NCBI RefSeq assembly: GCF_023330665.1
Contig: NZ_CP097127.1
Span: forward strand, 2,170,001-2,234,000
Reading direction: 5' to 3'
From: Conexibacter sp. S30A1
Lineage (GTDB): Bacteria > Actinomycetota > Thermoleophilia > Solirubrobacterales > Solirubrobacteraceae
DNA length: 64,000 nt
A model generated the notes under the pieces. It saw only the letters and a program-made list of their open reading frames with translations. It made no database searches and was not told the DNA's origin. Below, one piece after another: positions 35,970 through 42,848 of this stretch. Positions within the stretch are counted from its first letter, which is position 1, and every line of letters begins with the position of its first letter. The position numbers were made by a program, and so were the translations under genes.

Positions 35970-36192
35970 GACAACGACGATCAAGGTGTCCAACGAGGTA
36001 CGTGATCAGCTGAAAGGCCAAGCCGCGCTGGCGCACCGCACGTTGGGCCAGCACCTGGAGTATCTGGCGAGCCTTGGAGCGCGCGAGGCACGGATGGCCA
36101 GCCTGCGTGCAGCGCTCAAGGCAACATCTCCCGAGGAGCTTGCGTCCTATCGCGAGGAGCTGCGGGCCTGGGATCGCATCACGAATGACTGA
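35968..36192 (+). CDS. Antitoxin of a MazEF-type pair
   Basis: A 74-aa protein starting MTTTIKVSNEVRDQLKGQA, the ribbon-helix-helix pattern of DNA-binding antitoxins, followed by a charged helical tail (RAALKATSPEELASYREELR) that would wrap the toxin. The open frame extends seven codons further up, but ATG 35968 gives the family N-terminus and no ribosome site is present before it, consistent with a leaderless transcript. The toxin gene overlaps its end by 8 bp. Likely binds the palindrome at its own promoter. Confidence 0.75.
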   Translation: MTTTIKVSNEVRDQLKGQAALAHRTLGQHLEYLASLGAREARMASLRAALKATSPEELASYREELRAWDRITND

Positions 36193-36541
36193 AGCCGAAG
36201 CGCCGGCCGCCACGCTGGCGCCCGGTGACGTGGTCTGGGTGCAGCCGGAGATCGTCGTCGGGCGCGAGCAGGCAGGACGACGACCGGCCCTGGTCGTTGC
36301 CGGCGCCGGCTATCTGCAGACCGTTGACACGCTCGTGCTGGTGGTGCCCATCACCACGGTGGATCGGGGCTGGCCGAACCACATAGAGGTGCTGGGGAGT
36401 GAGCTGCAGCAGCGCTCCTGGGCGATGTCCGAGCAGGTCAGAACCATCTCACGCGGGCGACTGGTGGGTCGCGCGGGACGTGCCAATGACGTGACGCTGG
36501 CCGCGGTGCGCAGCTGGCTGGCTGACTTCCTCGAGCTCTGA
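36185..36541 (+). CDS. MazF/PemK-family toxin (mRNA endoribonuclease)
   Basis: A 118-aa protein with the PemK/MazF fold markers: LAPGDVVWVQPEIVVGREQA near the N-terminus, RRPALVVAGAG with the catalytic arginine, VVPITTVDRGWPNHIEV with the conserved T/DRG segment, and MSEQVRTISRGRLVGRAG. Such toxins cleave mRNA at short sequences and are neutralised by their antitoxin. It begins at ATG 36185, inside the antitoxin gene, so the two are translationally coupled. All expected residues are present and the toxin should be functional. Confidence 0.88.
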   Translation: MTEAEAPAATLAPGDVVWVQPEIVVGREQAGRRPALVVAGAGYLQTVDTLVLVVPITTVDRGWPNHIEVLGSELQQRSWAMSEQVRTISRGRLVGRAGRANDVTLAAVRSWLADFLEL

Positions 36542-37011
36542 GCCGATGAGCGCTTCCCCCTGCGACGCCCGGGCCGCCCGTGACGGTAGCGATGGCGATG
36601 GCGCGCGCCATGGCTGATGGTGGGCACTCCGCGGAGTTGTGGTTGCGTGCTCAAGCACCACTCCGCGGAGTTCTCCGCCAGGCTTCGCAAGCCGGCGCTA
36701 CGGAAGCCCGATTCGCAGTCGCAGCCTTCGCCGGCACCAAGGGCCCATGGATCGACCAGTTGCGCTCCTGGGGGACCGGTCCGCGCTCGTACTACACCTC
36801 AGCGTCGATGGTCGTGCCAGACGAATTTCCGCGGAACACAGAGTCAACCGCGACGGGCATCAGCAAGCGGGCACTCATGCCCTGCTCATAGCGGGCGCAG
36901 ACCAGGCGGCGGCGGAGCGCAACGGCCCACGACCTCGTCCAACTGTACCGGCCCCGATCAGCGGGGTCTGGGCTCGTAGATCCGCAGCGGCGTGCAGCTG
37001 ATGAGAGGCAA
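36542..37011. other. 470-bp stretch with one repeat copy and no gene
   Basis: This part follows the MazF-like gene and contains the first palindromic repeat (36624-36670). Open frames on both strands run through the repeat but show no family pattern. The distal part may be the lost 3' half of the decayed VapC gene on the minus strand. Confidence 0.45.
36624..36670. repeat. Palindromic repeat, copy 1
   Basis: ACTCCGCGGAGTTGTG (36624-36639), a 14-base loop, and CACCACTCCGCGGAGTT (36654-36670): the arms are inverted copies with one mismatch. Each arm itself contains the palindrome CTCCGCGGAG. The loop GTTGCGTGCTCAAG is identical to that of copy 2 at 38198-38245, 1.57 kb away. Confidence 0.85.
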
Positions 37012-37212
37012 CGGACCGGGAACGCTTGCAGGTGCCGCTCAAGCTCGGTGGCCTCCGCGTCGCTCCTCAGACCCTGCAGCAACTGCGCGAAGATCACGTC
37101 GGTGTGGGCGACCGGCTCGCCGCTCTCGATCAGCTCAATGCACGTTCGCGCGGGACGGCTGTCTGCGTCGTTGAGAACGTCGACCCAGACAACTGGTATC
37201 GACGACGATCAC
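37012..37212 (-). pseudogene. VapC-type PIN toxin, frameshifted remnant
   Basis: The gene starts at GTG 37212, overlapping the antitoxin stop (GTGA), with VIVVDTS containing the first PIN aspartate. A one- or two-base indel near 37190 then shifts the frame; the neighbouring frame continues VWVDVLNDADSRPARTCIEL, ESGEPVAHTDVIFAQLLQGL and SDAEATELERHLQAF, all typical of VapC. Beyond about 37015 the sequence no longer matches a PIN domain in any frame, so the C-terminal catalytic acids are missing. The toxin is inactive although its antitoxin gene is nearly intact. Confidence 0.7.
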
Positions 37213-37412
37213 CGGGGCCCGCGGCCGCGGCGAGACTGGCCAAGGTCACCCTGCCAGTGCACCTTACCCCGCAGGTCGAGCACGCCGAGCCGCCGATGGC
37301 GCGCGACGAGCTCGCGAGGGGCGTGATCGACTGTCTGGCGCTTGGTGGCCATCCCGGTCAGCCGTCTCGCCTCGTCCAGGAGAGCGTCGTCGATCTCGGT
37401 GTTCGTTCTCAT
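37209..37412 (-). CDS. VapB-type antitoxin (orphaned)
   Basis: A 67-aa protein with the VapB pattern MRTNTEIDDALLDEARRLTG (DNA-binding ribbon-helix-helix), then MATKRQTVDHAPRELVARHR and a C-terminal LDLRGKVHWQGDLGQSRRG that normally binds the VapC toxin. ATG 37412 is the start; the open frame extends further up but without similarity. Its partner gene directly downstream is frameshifted. It may still repress its own promoter or neutralise a related toxin elsewhere. Confidence 0.78.
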   Translation of the reverse strand: MRTNTEIDDALLDEARRLTGMATKRQTVDHAPRELVARHRRLGVLDLRGKVHWQGDLGQSRRGRGPR

Positions 37413-37553
37413 GCGCCTGAGTATCCACCACCCGCTGTGTCGAGCGGTGTGAAGGCGTCGCGGTGTCAAGGCGTCGTTGGCTGCGGGGTGGTTACGTACG
37501 TCCGCCAGCCCACGTTGAACCGGTCAGCCGACCGCGCAAGGCATGATCACGGT

Positions 37554-37847
37554 ATGACACATGCACGTCGACCCAGTACTTCGACAACGAAGATCGCCCG
37601 GACCGCCGTGAGCCGGGCTAAAGGTAGGACCAAGGTTCGCAAGACCCTCACCCTCGACCCTGAGCTGGTCATGGCTTTTGGCGATGCCGAAGGTGGACTC
37701 TCCGCCGCCGTCAACGCCGCGCTGCGCGAGCACCTCGCTCGGATGGAGCGGCAGGATGCGTTGGCGGCAAGAATTGCCGAGCTGGAGACTGAATACGGAC
37801 CGGCTGACCGCGCCGAGGTGGAGCGCTTCGCTCGGCATATGCGATGA
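37554..37847 (+). CDS. RHH-type antitoxin-like protein
   Basis: A 97-aa protein with a basic N-terminus, a ribbon-helix-helix-like segment (RKTLTLDPELVMAFGDAEGG, then LSAAVNAALREHLARM) and a charged helical tail (ALAARIAELETEYGPADRAE). The longest open frame begins at 37026, but only the part from ATG 37554 looks like a protein. Its stop overlaps the start of a PIN-domain gene (ATGA), the usual antitoxin-toxin arrangement. Probably represses its own operon. Confidence 0.72.
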   Translation: MTHARRPSTSTTKIARTAVSRAKGRTKVRKTLTLDPELVMAFGDAEGGLSAAVNAALREHLARMERQDALAARIAELETEYGPADRAEVERFARHMR

Positions 37848-38257
37848 GCGTCGTCGTCCTCGATTCCGAGGCGATGTGGTCGCTGACCCGCTGGCCCGGC
37901 GTGAACCCAAAGGGCGCTCTGGCGGCGCTCACAGCGACCCGTGAAAACAACTGGGACGTTGTCGTTCCGGCGGCCGTTCTGGCTGAGCTCTACTGGGGAG
38001 GCCCACAACAACAAGCGATCGACGCCACGCTCAGGGCCCACGGCGATATCGCCGTGACGGCGACCGATCAGCGACTGGCACCCTATATCGGAACCCATGC
38101 TCGCCGCGCACGCCCCACGCGTGGCGGGGGAGCCACTTTCGGGGGGCCGGCGATCCCCGCCGGCGGCAACAACGAACCGCGGATGGCAGCTGGCGAGAAC
38201 TCCGCGGAGTTGTGGTTGCGTGCTCAAGCACAACTCCGCGGAGTTTCCCCTCTGTAA
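37844..38257 (+). CDS. PIN-domain toxin, truncated; C-terminus encoded by a palindromic repeat
   Basis: The first ~85 residues look like a PIN-domain ribonuclease: MSVVVLDSEAMWSLTRW with the first acidic pair, VVVPAAVLAELYWGG with the second acid, and IAVTATDQRLAPYIG. A normal PIN protein would then carry a DAFVVATA-like helix and a final Asp segment; here the frame instead enters Arg/Gly-rich sequence from about residue 85 and ends in NSAELWLRAQAQLRGVSPL, translated from repeat copy 2 (38198-38245). The catalytic site is therefore incomplete. It is translationally coupled to the antitoxin by ATGA overlap. Probably inactive as a nuclease. Confidence 0.65.
   Translation: MSVVVLDSEAMWSLTRWPGVNPKGALAALTATRENNWDVVVPAAVLAELYWGGPQQQAIDATLRAHGDIAVTATDQRLAPYIGTHARRARPTRGGGATFGGPAIPAGGNNEPRMAAGENSAELWLRAQAQLRGVSPL
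38198..38245. repeat. Palindromic repeat, copy 2
   Basis: AACTCCGCGGAGTTGTG (38198-38214) and CACAACTCCGCGGAGTT (38229-38245) are perfect 17-bp inverted arms around the 14-base loop GTTGCGTGCTCAAG. The same loop and nearly the same arms occur at 36624-36670. It supplies the last codons of the truncated PIN toxin gene. Confidence 0.88.
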
Positions 38258-38262
38258 TTCGC

Positions 38263-38280
38263 TATGCTGGCTAGCATAAT
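38263..38280 (+). promoter_or_regulatory. Palindromic operator/promoter at the GntR gene start
   Basis: TATGCT-GGCT-AGCATA (38263-38278) is a perfect inverted repeat. TATGCT also serves as a -10-like box whose predicted start is close to the ATG at 38279, so the GntR gene may be leaderless and self-repressed. GCTAGC, the centre of this site, is repeated at 38745-38750 before the BNR protein gene. Confidence 0.5.
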
Positions 38281-38626
38281 GCTGAGCGTCAGGCTCGACC
38301 CCGAAGACGGTGCCGCGCTGCACAGCCAGGTGGCCGCCCAGATCCGCCAGGCGATCGCCGACGGCGAAGCCAAGCCGGGCGAGCGCCTGCCGCCGGCCCG
38401 CCACCTGGCCGCGGTGATGGGCGTCAACACCAACACTGTGCTGCGGGCGCTGCGTCAGCTGCGCGACGAGGGCCTGCTCGAGATGCGCCCCCGCCGCGGC
38501 ATCCACGTCACCGGCACGCCCGAGCAGAGCGAGCTGCGCGCCCGAGTCGCCGAGCTCGTCGAGCTCGCACGCAGCAGCGGCCACACGCGCGCCGAGCTGT
38601 TGGCGATGATCTCACAGGCGCCCTGA
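38279..38626 (+). CDS. GntR-family transcriptional regulator, YtrA type
   Basis: A 115-aa regulator made of a winged-helix domain and a very short C-terminal helix, as in the YtrA subfamily. Landmarks are ALHSQVAAQIRQAIADGEA, PGERLPPARHLAAVMGVNTN and TVLRALRQLRDEGLLEMRPR, then RGIHVTG. YtrA regulators usually control an adjacent membrane-protein or ABC-transporter gene. The next gene on the same strand encodes a membrane-anchored beta-propeller protein and is a candidate target. I chose ATG 38279 over the ATG 15 bases upstream, because it gives the family's usual N-terminus. Confidence 0.88.
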   Translation: MLSVRLDPEDGAALHSQVAAQIRQAIADGEAKPGERLPPARHLAAVMGVNTNTVLRALRQLRDEGLLEMRPRRGIHVTGTPEQSELRARVAELVELARSSGHTRAELLAMISQAP

Positions 38627-38750
38627 CCGCCAGGACGCGGGCGGTTTTGCTGGTCACAGGCACGCGAGCACTCGTCAAGCGCGGCCACATCTTCCCCGGG
38701 CAGGCTGCTGCTGATCGTGGTGCTTGACAGCGCTGAATGTGATAGCTAGC

Positions 38751-40070
38751 GTGTCACAAAGCGTGACTGTCACCGCTCCCCCACCCGGCCCCGAATCCGC
38801 TGACCCGCTTGAGGGCGGCGTGATCGAGGACGCGCGCAGACGCCAGCGCCGGCACCGCCTCGGCGGCTCCGCACTCATCGCCGGCGCGCTGGTGGTGGCG
38901 GGCGGGCTGGTCGGCGTAGCCGGCGGTGGCGGCAGGCCGGTCGCGCACCCGGGCGCCGGTGGCCGCCAGGCACGTCCAGCGGCTGGCCTGCGAGAGCACG
39001 CCCAGACAGCGATCACACGCCCGGCGGGAGTCGATCGGCTCGGGCTGCTGGCCCCCGGTGTCGGGTGGGTCGATGACGGCCAGGCGACCTACCTCACGCG
39101 CAACGGTGGGCGCGACTGGAGCCGGGTCAAGGCGATCGGCGCGGGCGCGGAGCTCGCCAGCGCAAGCTCCTCCGGCCCCGGCCAGGTGATCTTCGCCCTG
39201 GCCGACGGCGCCCAGTCCCAGCACAGCTGTGGCCAGAACTGCGCGAGCGAGACGACCGCGGCCGTGGGGAGCTCAACCTCGCAGCGCGGCCAGGTGGTGC
39301 TCACCAACGACGCCGGGCGATCCTGGAGCTCTGACCCCTTCCCGACCCGCGCGGTGCCCGCCGCGATCAGCTTCCCGACCGCTCAGGACGGGTTTGCGAT
39401 CGCCTACCGGCCCACGGCCCACCGAGACCCGCGGCCGAGCCTCTACGCAACCCGTGACGGCGCCCGCACGTGGTCGCGCGTCAGCGTCCCGCCTTTCCAG
39501 GGGTCGCTGAGCTTTGCGAACGCCCGCGACGGCCTCGGCGGCGCCTTCACGCTCGGCGGCGGCATGGTTGACAGCGGCGCGATCTACCGCACGAGTGACG
39601 GCGGACGCTCCTGGGTCAGGACTCCTCTGTGCCGTCCGGCAAGCGTCTACGCCTGCGAGGCTCCGTATCTCTTTGCATCCGGGCGCGGCGTGGTGGCGGT
39701 CGTAGCCCACTACGAGCAGGCGGGCGCAGGCAGCGTCGAGGTTTACACAACCCGCAACTACGGCGTCAGCTGGCACCGGCACATCCTGCCCCACACCCCC
39801 GCGCTGAGCAACCAGCCCACCTACATCCCGTTCTCGGCGCCCAACCCAGAAGACCTCTTTGCCTGGGTGAGCCCCTACCTCTACACGAGCACCGACGGCG
39901 GCGCAGCCTGGTCGCGCCACGCCGCCACCAGCCTGGTCGTACCCGGCGTGCCCGGCTCCGAAGGAGAGCTTGCGTTCGCCAACGCGAGCTACGGCTGGTA
40001 CGGGATCGGTCCGGTGTTTGACTACACCACCGACGGCGGCCGCCACTGGACCAGCATGAACGGCCGTTAG
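38751..40070 (+). CDS. Membrane-anchored BNR/Asp-box beta-propeller protein
   Basis: About 439 aa. A cytoplasmic N-terminus with a basic stretch (DARRRQRRHRLGG) precedes one hydrophobic helix (SALIAGALVVAGGLVGVAGG), then an exported domain. That domain has six to seven Asp-box repeats of the form S/T-x-D/N-x-G-x-x-W: TRNGGRDW, TNDAGRSW, TRDGARTW, TSDGGRSW, TRNYGVSW, TSTDGGAAW and TTDGGRHW. This predicts a seven-bladed propeller. Cysteine pairs (CGQNC, and C..C near residue 300) could form disulphides. The start is uncertain: TTG 38724 looks more like a -35 element (TTGACA), so I use GTG 38751. Role unknown; not obviously a sialidase, as catalytic residues are not apparent. Confidence 0.75.
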   Translation: MSQSVTVTAPPPGPESADPLEGGVIEDARRRQRRHRLGGSALIAGALVVAGGLVGVAGGGGRPVAHPGAGGRQARPAAGLREHAQTAITRPAGVDRLGLLAPGVGWVDDGQATYLTRNGGRDWSRVKAIGAGAELASASSSGPGQVIFALADGAQSQHSCGQNCASETTAAVGSSTSQRGQVVLTNDAGRSWSSDPFPTRAVPAAISFPTAQDGFAIAYRPTAHRDPRPSLYATRDGARTWSRVSVPPFQGSLSFANARDGLGGAFTLGGGMVDSGAIYRTSDGGRSWVRTPLCRPASVYACEAPYLFASGRGVVAVVAHYEQAGAGSVEVYTTRNYGVSWHRHILPHTPALSNQPTYIPFSAPNPEDLFAWVSPYLYTSTDGGAAWSRHAATSLVVPGVPGSEGELAFANASYGWYGIGPVFDYTTDGGRHWTSMNGR

Positions 40071-40140
40071 CAAGCGGGGTACCCAGGAGCGCCGGCCGGC
40101 AGCGGCGCCACCGTCCGACGGCTGGGATACAAGTTTCCCG

Positions 40141-41490
40141 ATGGGCAAGAACAACCGGCAGCGACGGGCCGCCAAGGTGCGTAAGCGCGCTCAAGCGCGG
40201 CGCTCATCCGGTGAGCCGCGCGGCCATGACAGTCGGACGCACTCCGGGTTTCATAGCTGGGACTCTGCGCCCGCAGATCTGTCGTTCACGCCCCGAGAGC
40301 TGTTCCTGTTCGCGGTCTGGGAGCGGCAGTCGGGCAGCGCCGAGCGCGTCACACACGCTGTCACCAGACTTGCGAGCGCCCCGCCTGACCGGGTCGGCAA
40401 GGAGGTTGCCGAGTCCATGGAGAGCCATATAGCTGACCTGTGGGAGCACGGCTGGCAGCCAGCCGATGTCGACCGGATCGTGCTGCAGCGTCTGGGCGCG
40501 GATGAGACTCGCCTGGTTCGCTTGGCGATCGCGTCACAGTCGCGGCACTATGAGGCGCTCGGACGACAGGTCCAGCCGGGCTGGATGGCCCAGCTCGAGC
40601 GGATCGGAGCGCGGCGCGATTGGCCTGGCGACGAGCTCTTCCTTCGCCAGCTCGGCGACAGCTGGCCCGATGCCCTGACCACCGCGGTGACTCTCATGGC
40701 GCTGCTGATGTCGCTACCTCGCCTGCCGCACCTCGTCGACCCGCCCGGCCACTGGCGCCAGGGATGGGTGGCGGAAGCGCCAACGGTGCCGCCGGCGATC
40801 TTCGGCAAGGTCCGCGCGCTCCTCGCCAAAGCCGAGTCAACGACCTTTGACGCCGAGGCCGAGGCGCTGACCGCGAAGGCCCAGGAGCTGATGGCTCGCC
40901 ATCGCATCGACCGTGCCCTGCTTGAGCACGACCTGCAAGGCTCGCGGATCCGCCCCGTCGGGCGCAGGATCGGCGTCGATGACCCCTACGCCGAGGCGAA
41001 GGCGCTGATGCTCGGCGAGATCGCAACCGCCAACGGCTGCCACGCCGTCTGGTCGAAGAGCCTTGGGTTCACGACCGTGTTCGGCTTTGCCGACGAGCTA
41101 GACGCGGTCGAGGAGCTCTTCACCTCCCTGCTCGTCCAGGCCACGGTGGCGTTACGCCGTGAAGGCTCCAAGGTTGACCGTCACGGGCGTAGCCGCACCA
41201 CCCGCTTTCGGCGCTCGTTTCTGGTGGCGTTCGGCGTGCGGATCGGCCGGCGGCTGCGCGCAACCGTCGCGGCCACGGTCACCGCCGCGGACGCCGAGAC
41301 GGCGCTGGCTCTGGTCCCGATCCTCGCCGAGCGTGATGCAGCCGCCAAGCAAGCGGCGTCGGCCGCATTTCCGGAGGCCGGCCAATTCTCGCCGGCGGCC
41401 ACCGACGGGGAAGGCTGGTACGCCGGAACACTGTTCGGTGACCTCGCCGATCTGGGCATCGATGCCATCGAATCCGAACGGGCCGCCTGA
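40141..41490 (+). CDS. DUF2786-domain protein
   Basis: A 449-aa soluble protein. The N-terminus is Arg/Lys-rich (GKNNRQRRAAKVRKRAQARR). A DUF2786 block lies around residues 220-260: GKVRALLAKAESTTFDAEAE then ALTAKAQELMARHRIDRALL. A further conserved-looking stretch contains ANGCHAVWSKSLGFTTVFGF and SFLVAFGVRIGRRL. DUF2786 proteins occur in many actinobacteria and phage genomes; their function is not established. It follows the BNR gene after 70 bp but has its own ATG without strong ribosome site. No membrane helices. Confidence 0.82.
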   Translation: MGKNNRQRRAAKVRKRAQARRSSGEPRGHDSRTHSGFHSWDSAPADLSFTPRELFLFAVWERQSGSAERVTHAVTRLASAPPDRVGKEVAESMESHIADLWEHGWQPADVDRIVLQRLGADETRLVRLAIASQSRHYEALGRQVQPGWMAQLERIGARRDWPGDELFLRQLGDSWPDALTTAVTLMALLMSLPRLPHLVDPPGHWRQGWVAEAPTVPPAIFGKVRALLAKAESTTFDAEAEALTAKAQELMARHRIDRALLEHDLQGSRIRPVGRRIGVDDPYAEAKALMLGEIATANGCHAVWSKSLGFTTVFGFADELDAVEELFTSLLVQATVALRREGSKVDRHGRSRTTRFRRSFLVAFGVRIGRRLRATVAATVTAADAETALALVPILAERDAAAKQAASAAFPEAGQFSPAATDGEGWYAGTLFGDLADLGIDAIESERAA

Positions 41491-41516
41491 GCCAGAGTGC
41501 CGTCCGCACTATCCGT

Positions 41517-41966
41517 TCAGGGGGTCGGCCTCCGGAGCGGGTCCCACGATGTGTCTCCACCCCGTTCATGGTGCGGCAGGTGATCATCGGGAATGTCGTA
41601 GTAGTCACCCGCGCTCCCGACGTACCAGTGCGCCCCAATGTGGAGTCCAGTTGGTTGGTCAAGGGTTCCTGCGGCGATGCTAATCGTGCTCCGGTGGGGG
41701 CCGTCCCAAAACAAACTCGACCCGCAGTTGCGACAGAACCCGCGCCGAGCCTCGGAATCACTCTTCGGGCTGTCGATCCAGCTCAGCGTGGCATCAGTCA
41801 ATAGCCGCAGATCATCACGCGCCACCGCAGTGCACGCGGCTACGTGCCCGTGCCAGCGCCGGCACTCTTCGCAGTGGCAAACAAACACCTCCCGCATTGG
41901 ACCGCGTATCTCATACCGCACTGATCCACAGAGACACCGCCCGGAAGCACGCGATGCAGCGGCCAT
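41517..41966 (-). CDS. GFA-family zinc protein (glutathione-dependent formaldehyde-activating-like)
   Basis: A 149-aa protein with the cysteine pattern of the GFA/CENP-V fold: CLCG near residue 11, CHCEECRRW (C-x-C-x2-C) and FCRNCGSSLFWD (C-x2-C), which bind two zinc ions. The founding member was described as an enzyme joining glutathione and formaldehyde, but most family members are uncharacterised. The open frame is longer (to 42143), but the N-terminal 59 residues are not family-like; ATG 41966 is the natural start. It is convergent with the DUF2786 gene, 26 bp apart. Confidence 0.87.
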   Translation of the reverse strand: MAAASRASGRCLCGSVRYEIRGPMREVFVCHCEECRRWHGHVAACTAVARDDLRLLTDATLSWIDSPKSDSEARRGFCRNCGSSLFWDGPHRSTISIAAGTLDQPTGLHIGAHWYVGSAGDYYDIPDDHLPHHERGGDTSWDPLRRPTP

Positions 41967-42129
41967 CAGAGATACATACCATGAGCCGCGGACGCACAGT
42001 GGCGCCTGGAGCGTGGGCGCCCGCGGCTGGCGCCGGCACCGGAACGCGTGACCGCCGCGACCGGTGGGTGCCTGTTCGCTGGCGTAGATATCAGTAGATA
42101 ATCCGGCGCAGGCCCGATAGCCTGAACCC

Positions 42130-42381
42130 ATGAAGACGATCACCGTGGGCCAGCTGCGACAGAACCCAACGGCGATGCTCGCCGACGTCGAGGCCGGCGC
42201 CAGCTACCTCATAACGCGCCACCACCGCATCATCGCGCGGGTGGTGCCGGCAGACGAGGAGCCCAGACTGCTCCCCGCCAAGCGAGTTGGCGCCTCGTCG
42301 CTTGCCGCCCTTCCGCGGCACGAGCCGCTGACCGCCGCGACCATCGATGAACTGATCGATGAGGAGCGCGGCGAGCGGTGA
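42130..42381 (+). CDS. Phd/YefM-family antitoxin
   Basis: An 83-aa antitoxin with the Phd pattern MKTITVGQLRQNPTAMLADV, EAGASYLITRHHRIIARVVP in the DNA-binding N-terminal domain, and a helical, acidic C-terminus (TAATIDELIDEERGER) that would occupy the toxin's active site. Its stop overlaps the GTG start of the PIN toxin gene. A TAGATAAT element at about 42092-42099 could be the -10 box. Confidence 0.88.
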   Translation: MKTITVGQLRQNPTAMLADVEAGASYLITRHHRIIARVVPADEEPRLLPAKRVGASSLAALPRHEPLTAATIDELIDEERGER

Positions 42382-42779
42382 GATGGTTTCTGCTCGACGC
42401 GTCCGTTGCGCTGCGCGTCGTGCTCGGGCGCTCGCCCGCCGCGGCCACCTGGATTGACTCGGTCAACGGCGACCCAGACCAGGGGCTCATCGCCTCACGG
42501 CTCCTGAAGACGGAGATAACGCGCGTGCTGCGTCGGGAGGGTCTCCCCGTCTCAATGCGGGATGAGCTGCTCGACTACGTGCAGCTCATCCCGATCTCCG
42601 ACGCGGTGCTGGCCCAGGCCGAGGCGATCGTGCCACACATCAAGTCGCTTGACGCGATCCACCTCGCATCGCTGATCCACACGGGGATCGACGCCACCGT
42701 CGCCACCCACGATGCGACGATGGCACACGTTGCGCAGCTGCTCGGCTACCCGGTGCTCGACCCGGTCGCAGGCGGGTGA
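42378..42779 (+). CDS. VapC-type PIN-domain toxin
   Basis: A 133-aa PIN ribonuclease with a complete set of acids: FLLDASVALRVVLGR (first Asp), LLKTEITRVLRREGL (Glu), IKSLDAIHLASLIHTGI (third, D) and VATHDATMAHVAQLLG (fourth, D). Such toxins cleave tRNA or rRNA and are held by the cognate antitoxin. It starts at GTG 42378 and overlaps the antitoxin gene by 4 bp. Of the PIN toxins in this region it is the only one that looks fully intact. Confidence 0.9.
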   Translation: MRWFLLDASVALRVVLGRSPAAATWIDSVNGDPDQGLIASRLLKTEITRVLRREGLPVSMRDELLDYVQLIPISDAVLAQAEAIVPHIKSLDAIHLASLIHTGIDATVATHDATMAHVAQLLGYPVLDPVAGG

Positions 42780-42848
42780 CCGCAACGCCTCCGTCAGGCT
42801 CACGCTTTACGCCGTCCTAAACTCCCGTTGACGGCGAGCGCTCCGGGG

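Noticed and set aside
37547-38584. A 345-aa minus-strand frame across the RHH/PIN pair and the GntR gene
   Set aside because: Antisense to three genes with recognisable domains; its length reflects GC-rich codon bias.
38724-38750. TTG at 38724 as the start of the BNR-repeat protein
   Set aside because: TTGACA there is more likely a -35 element; the first residues it would add show no conservation pattern.
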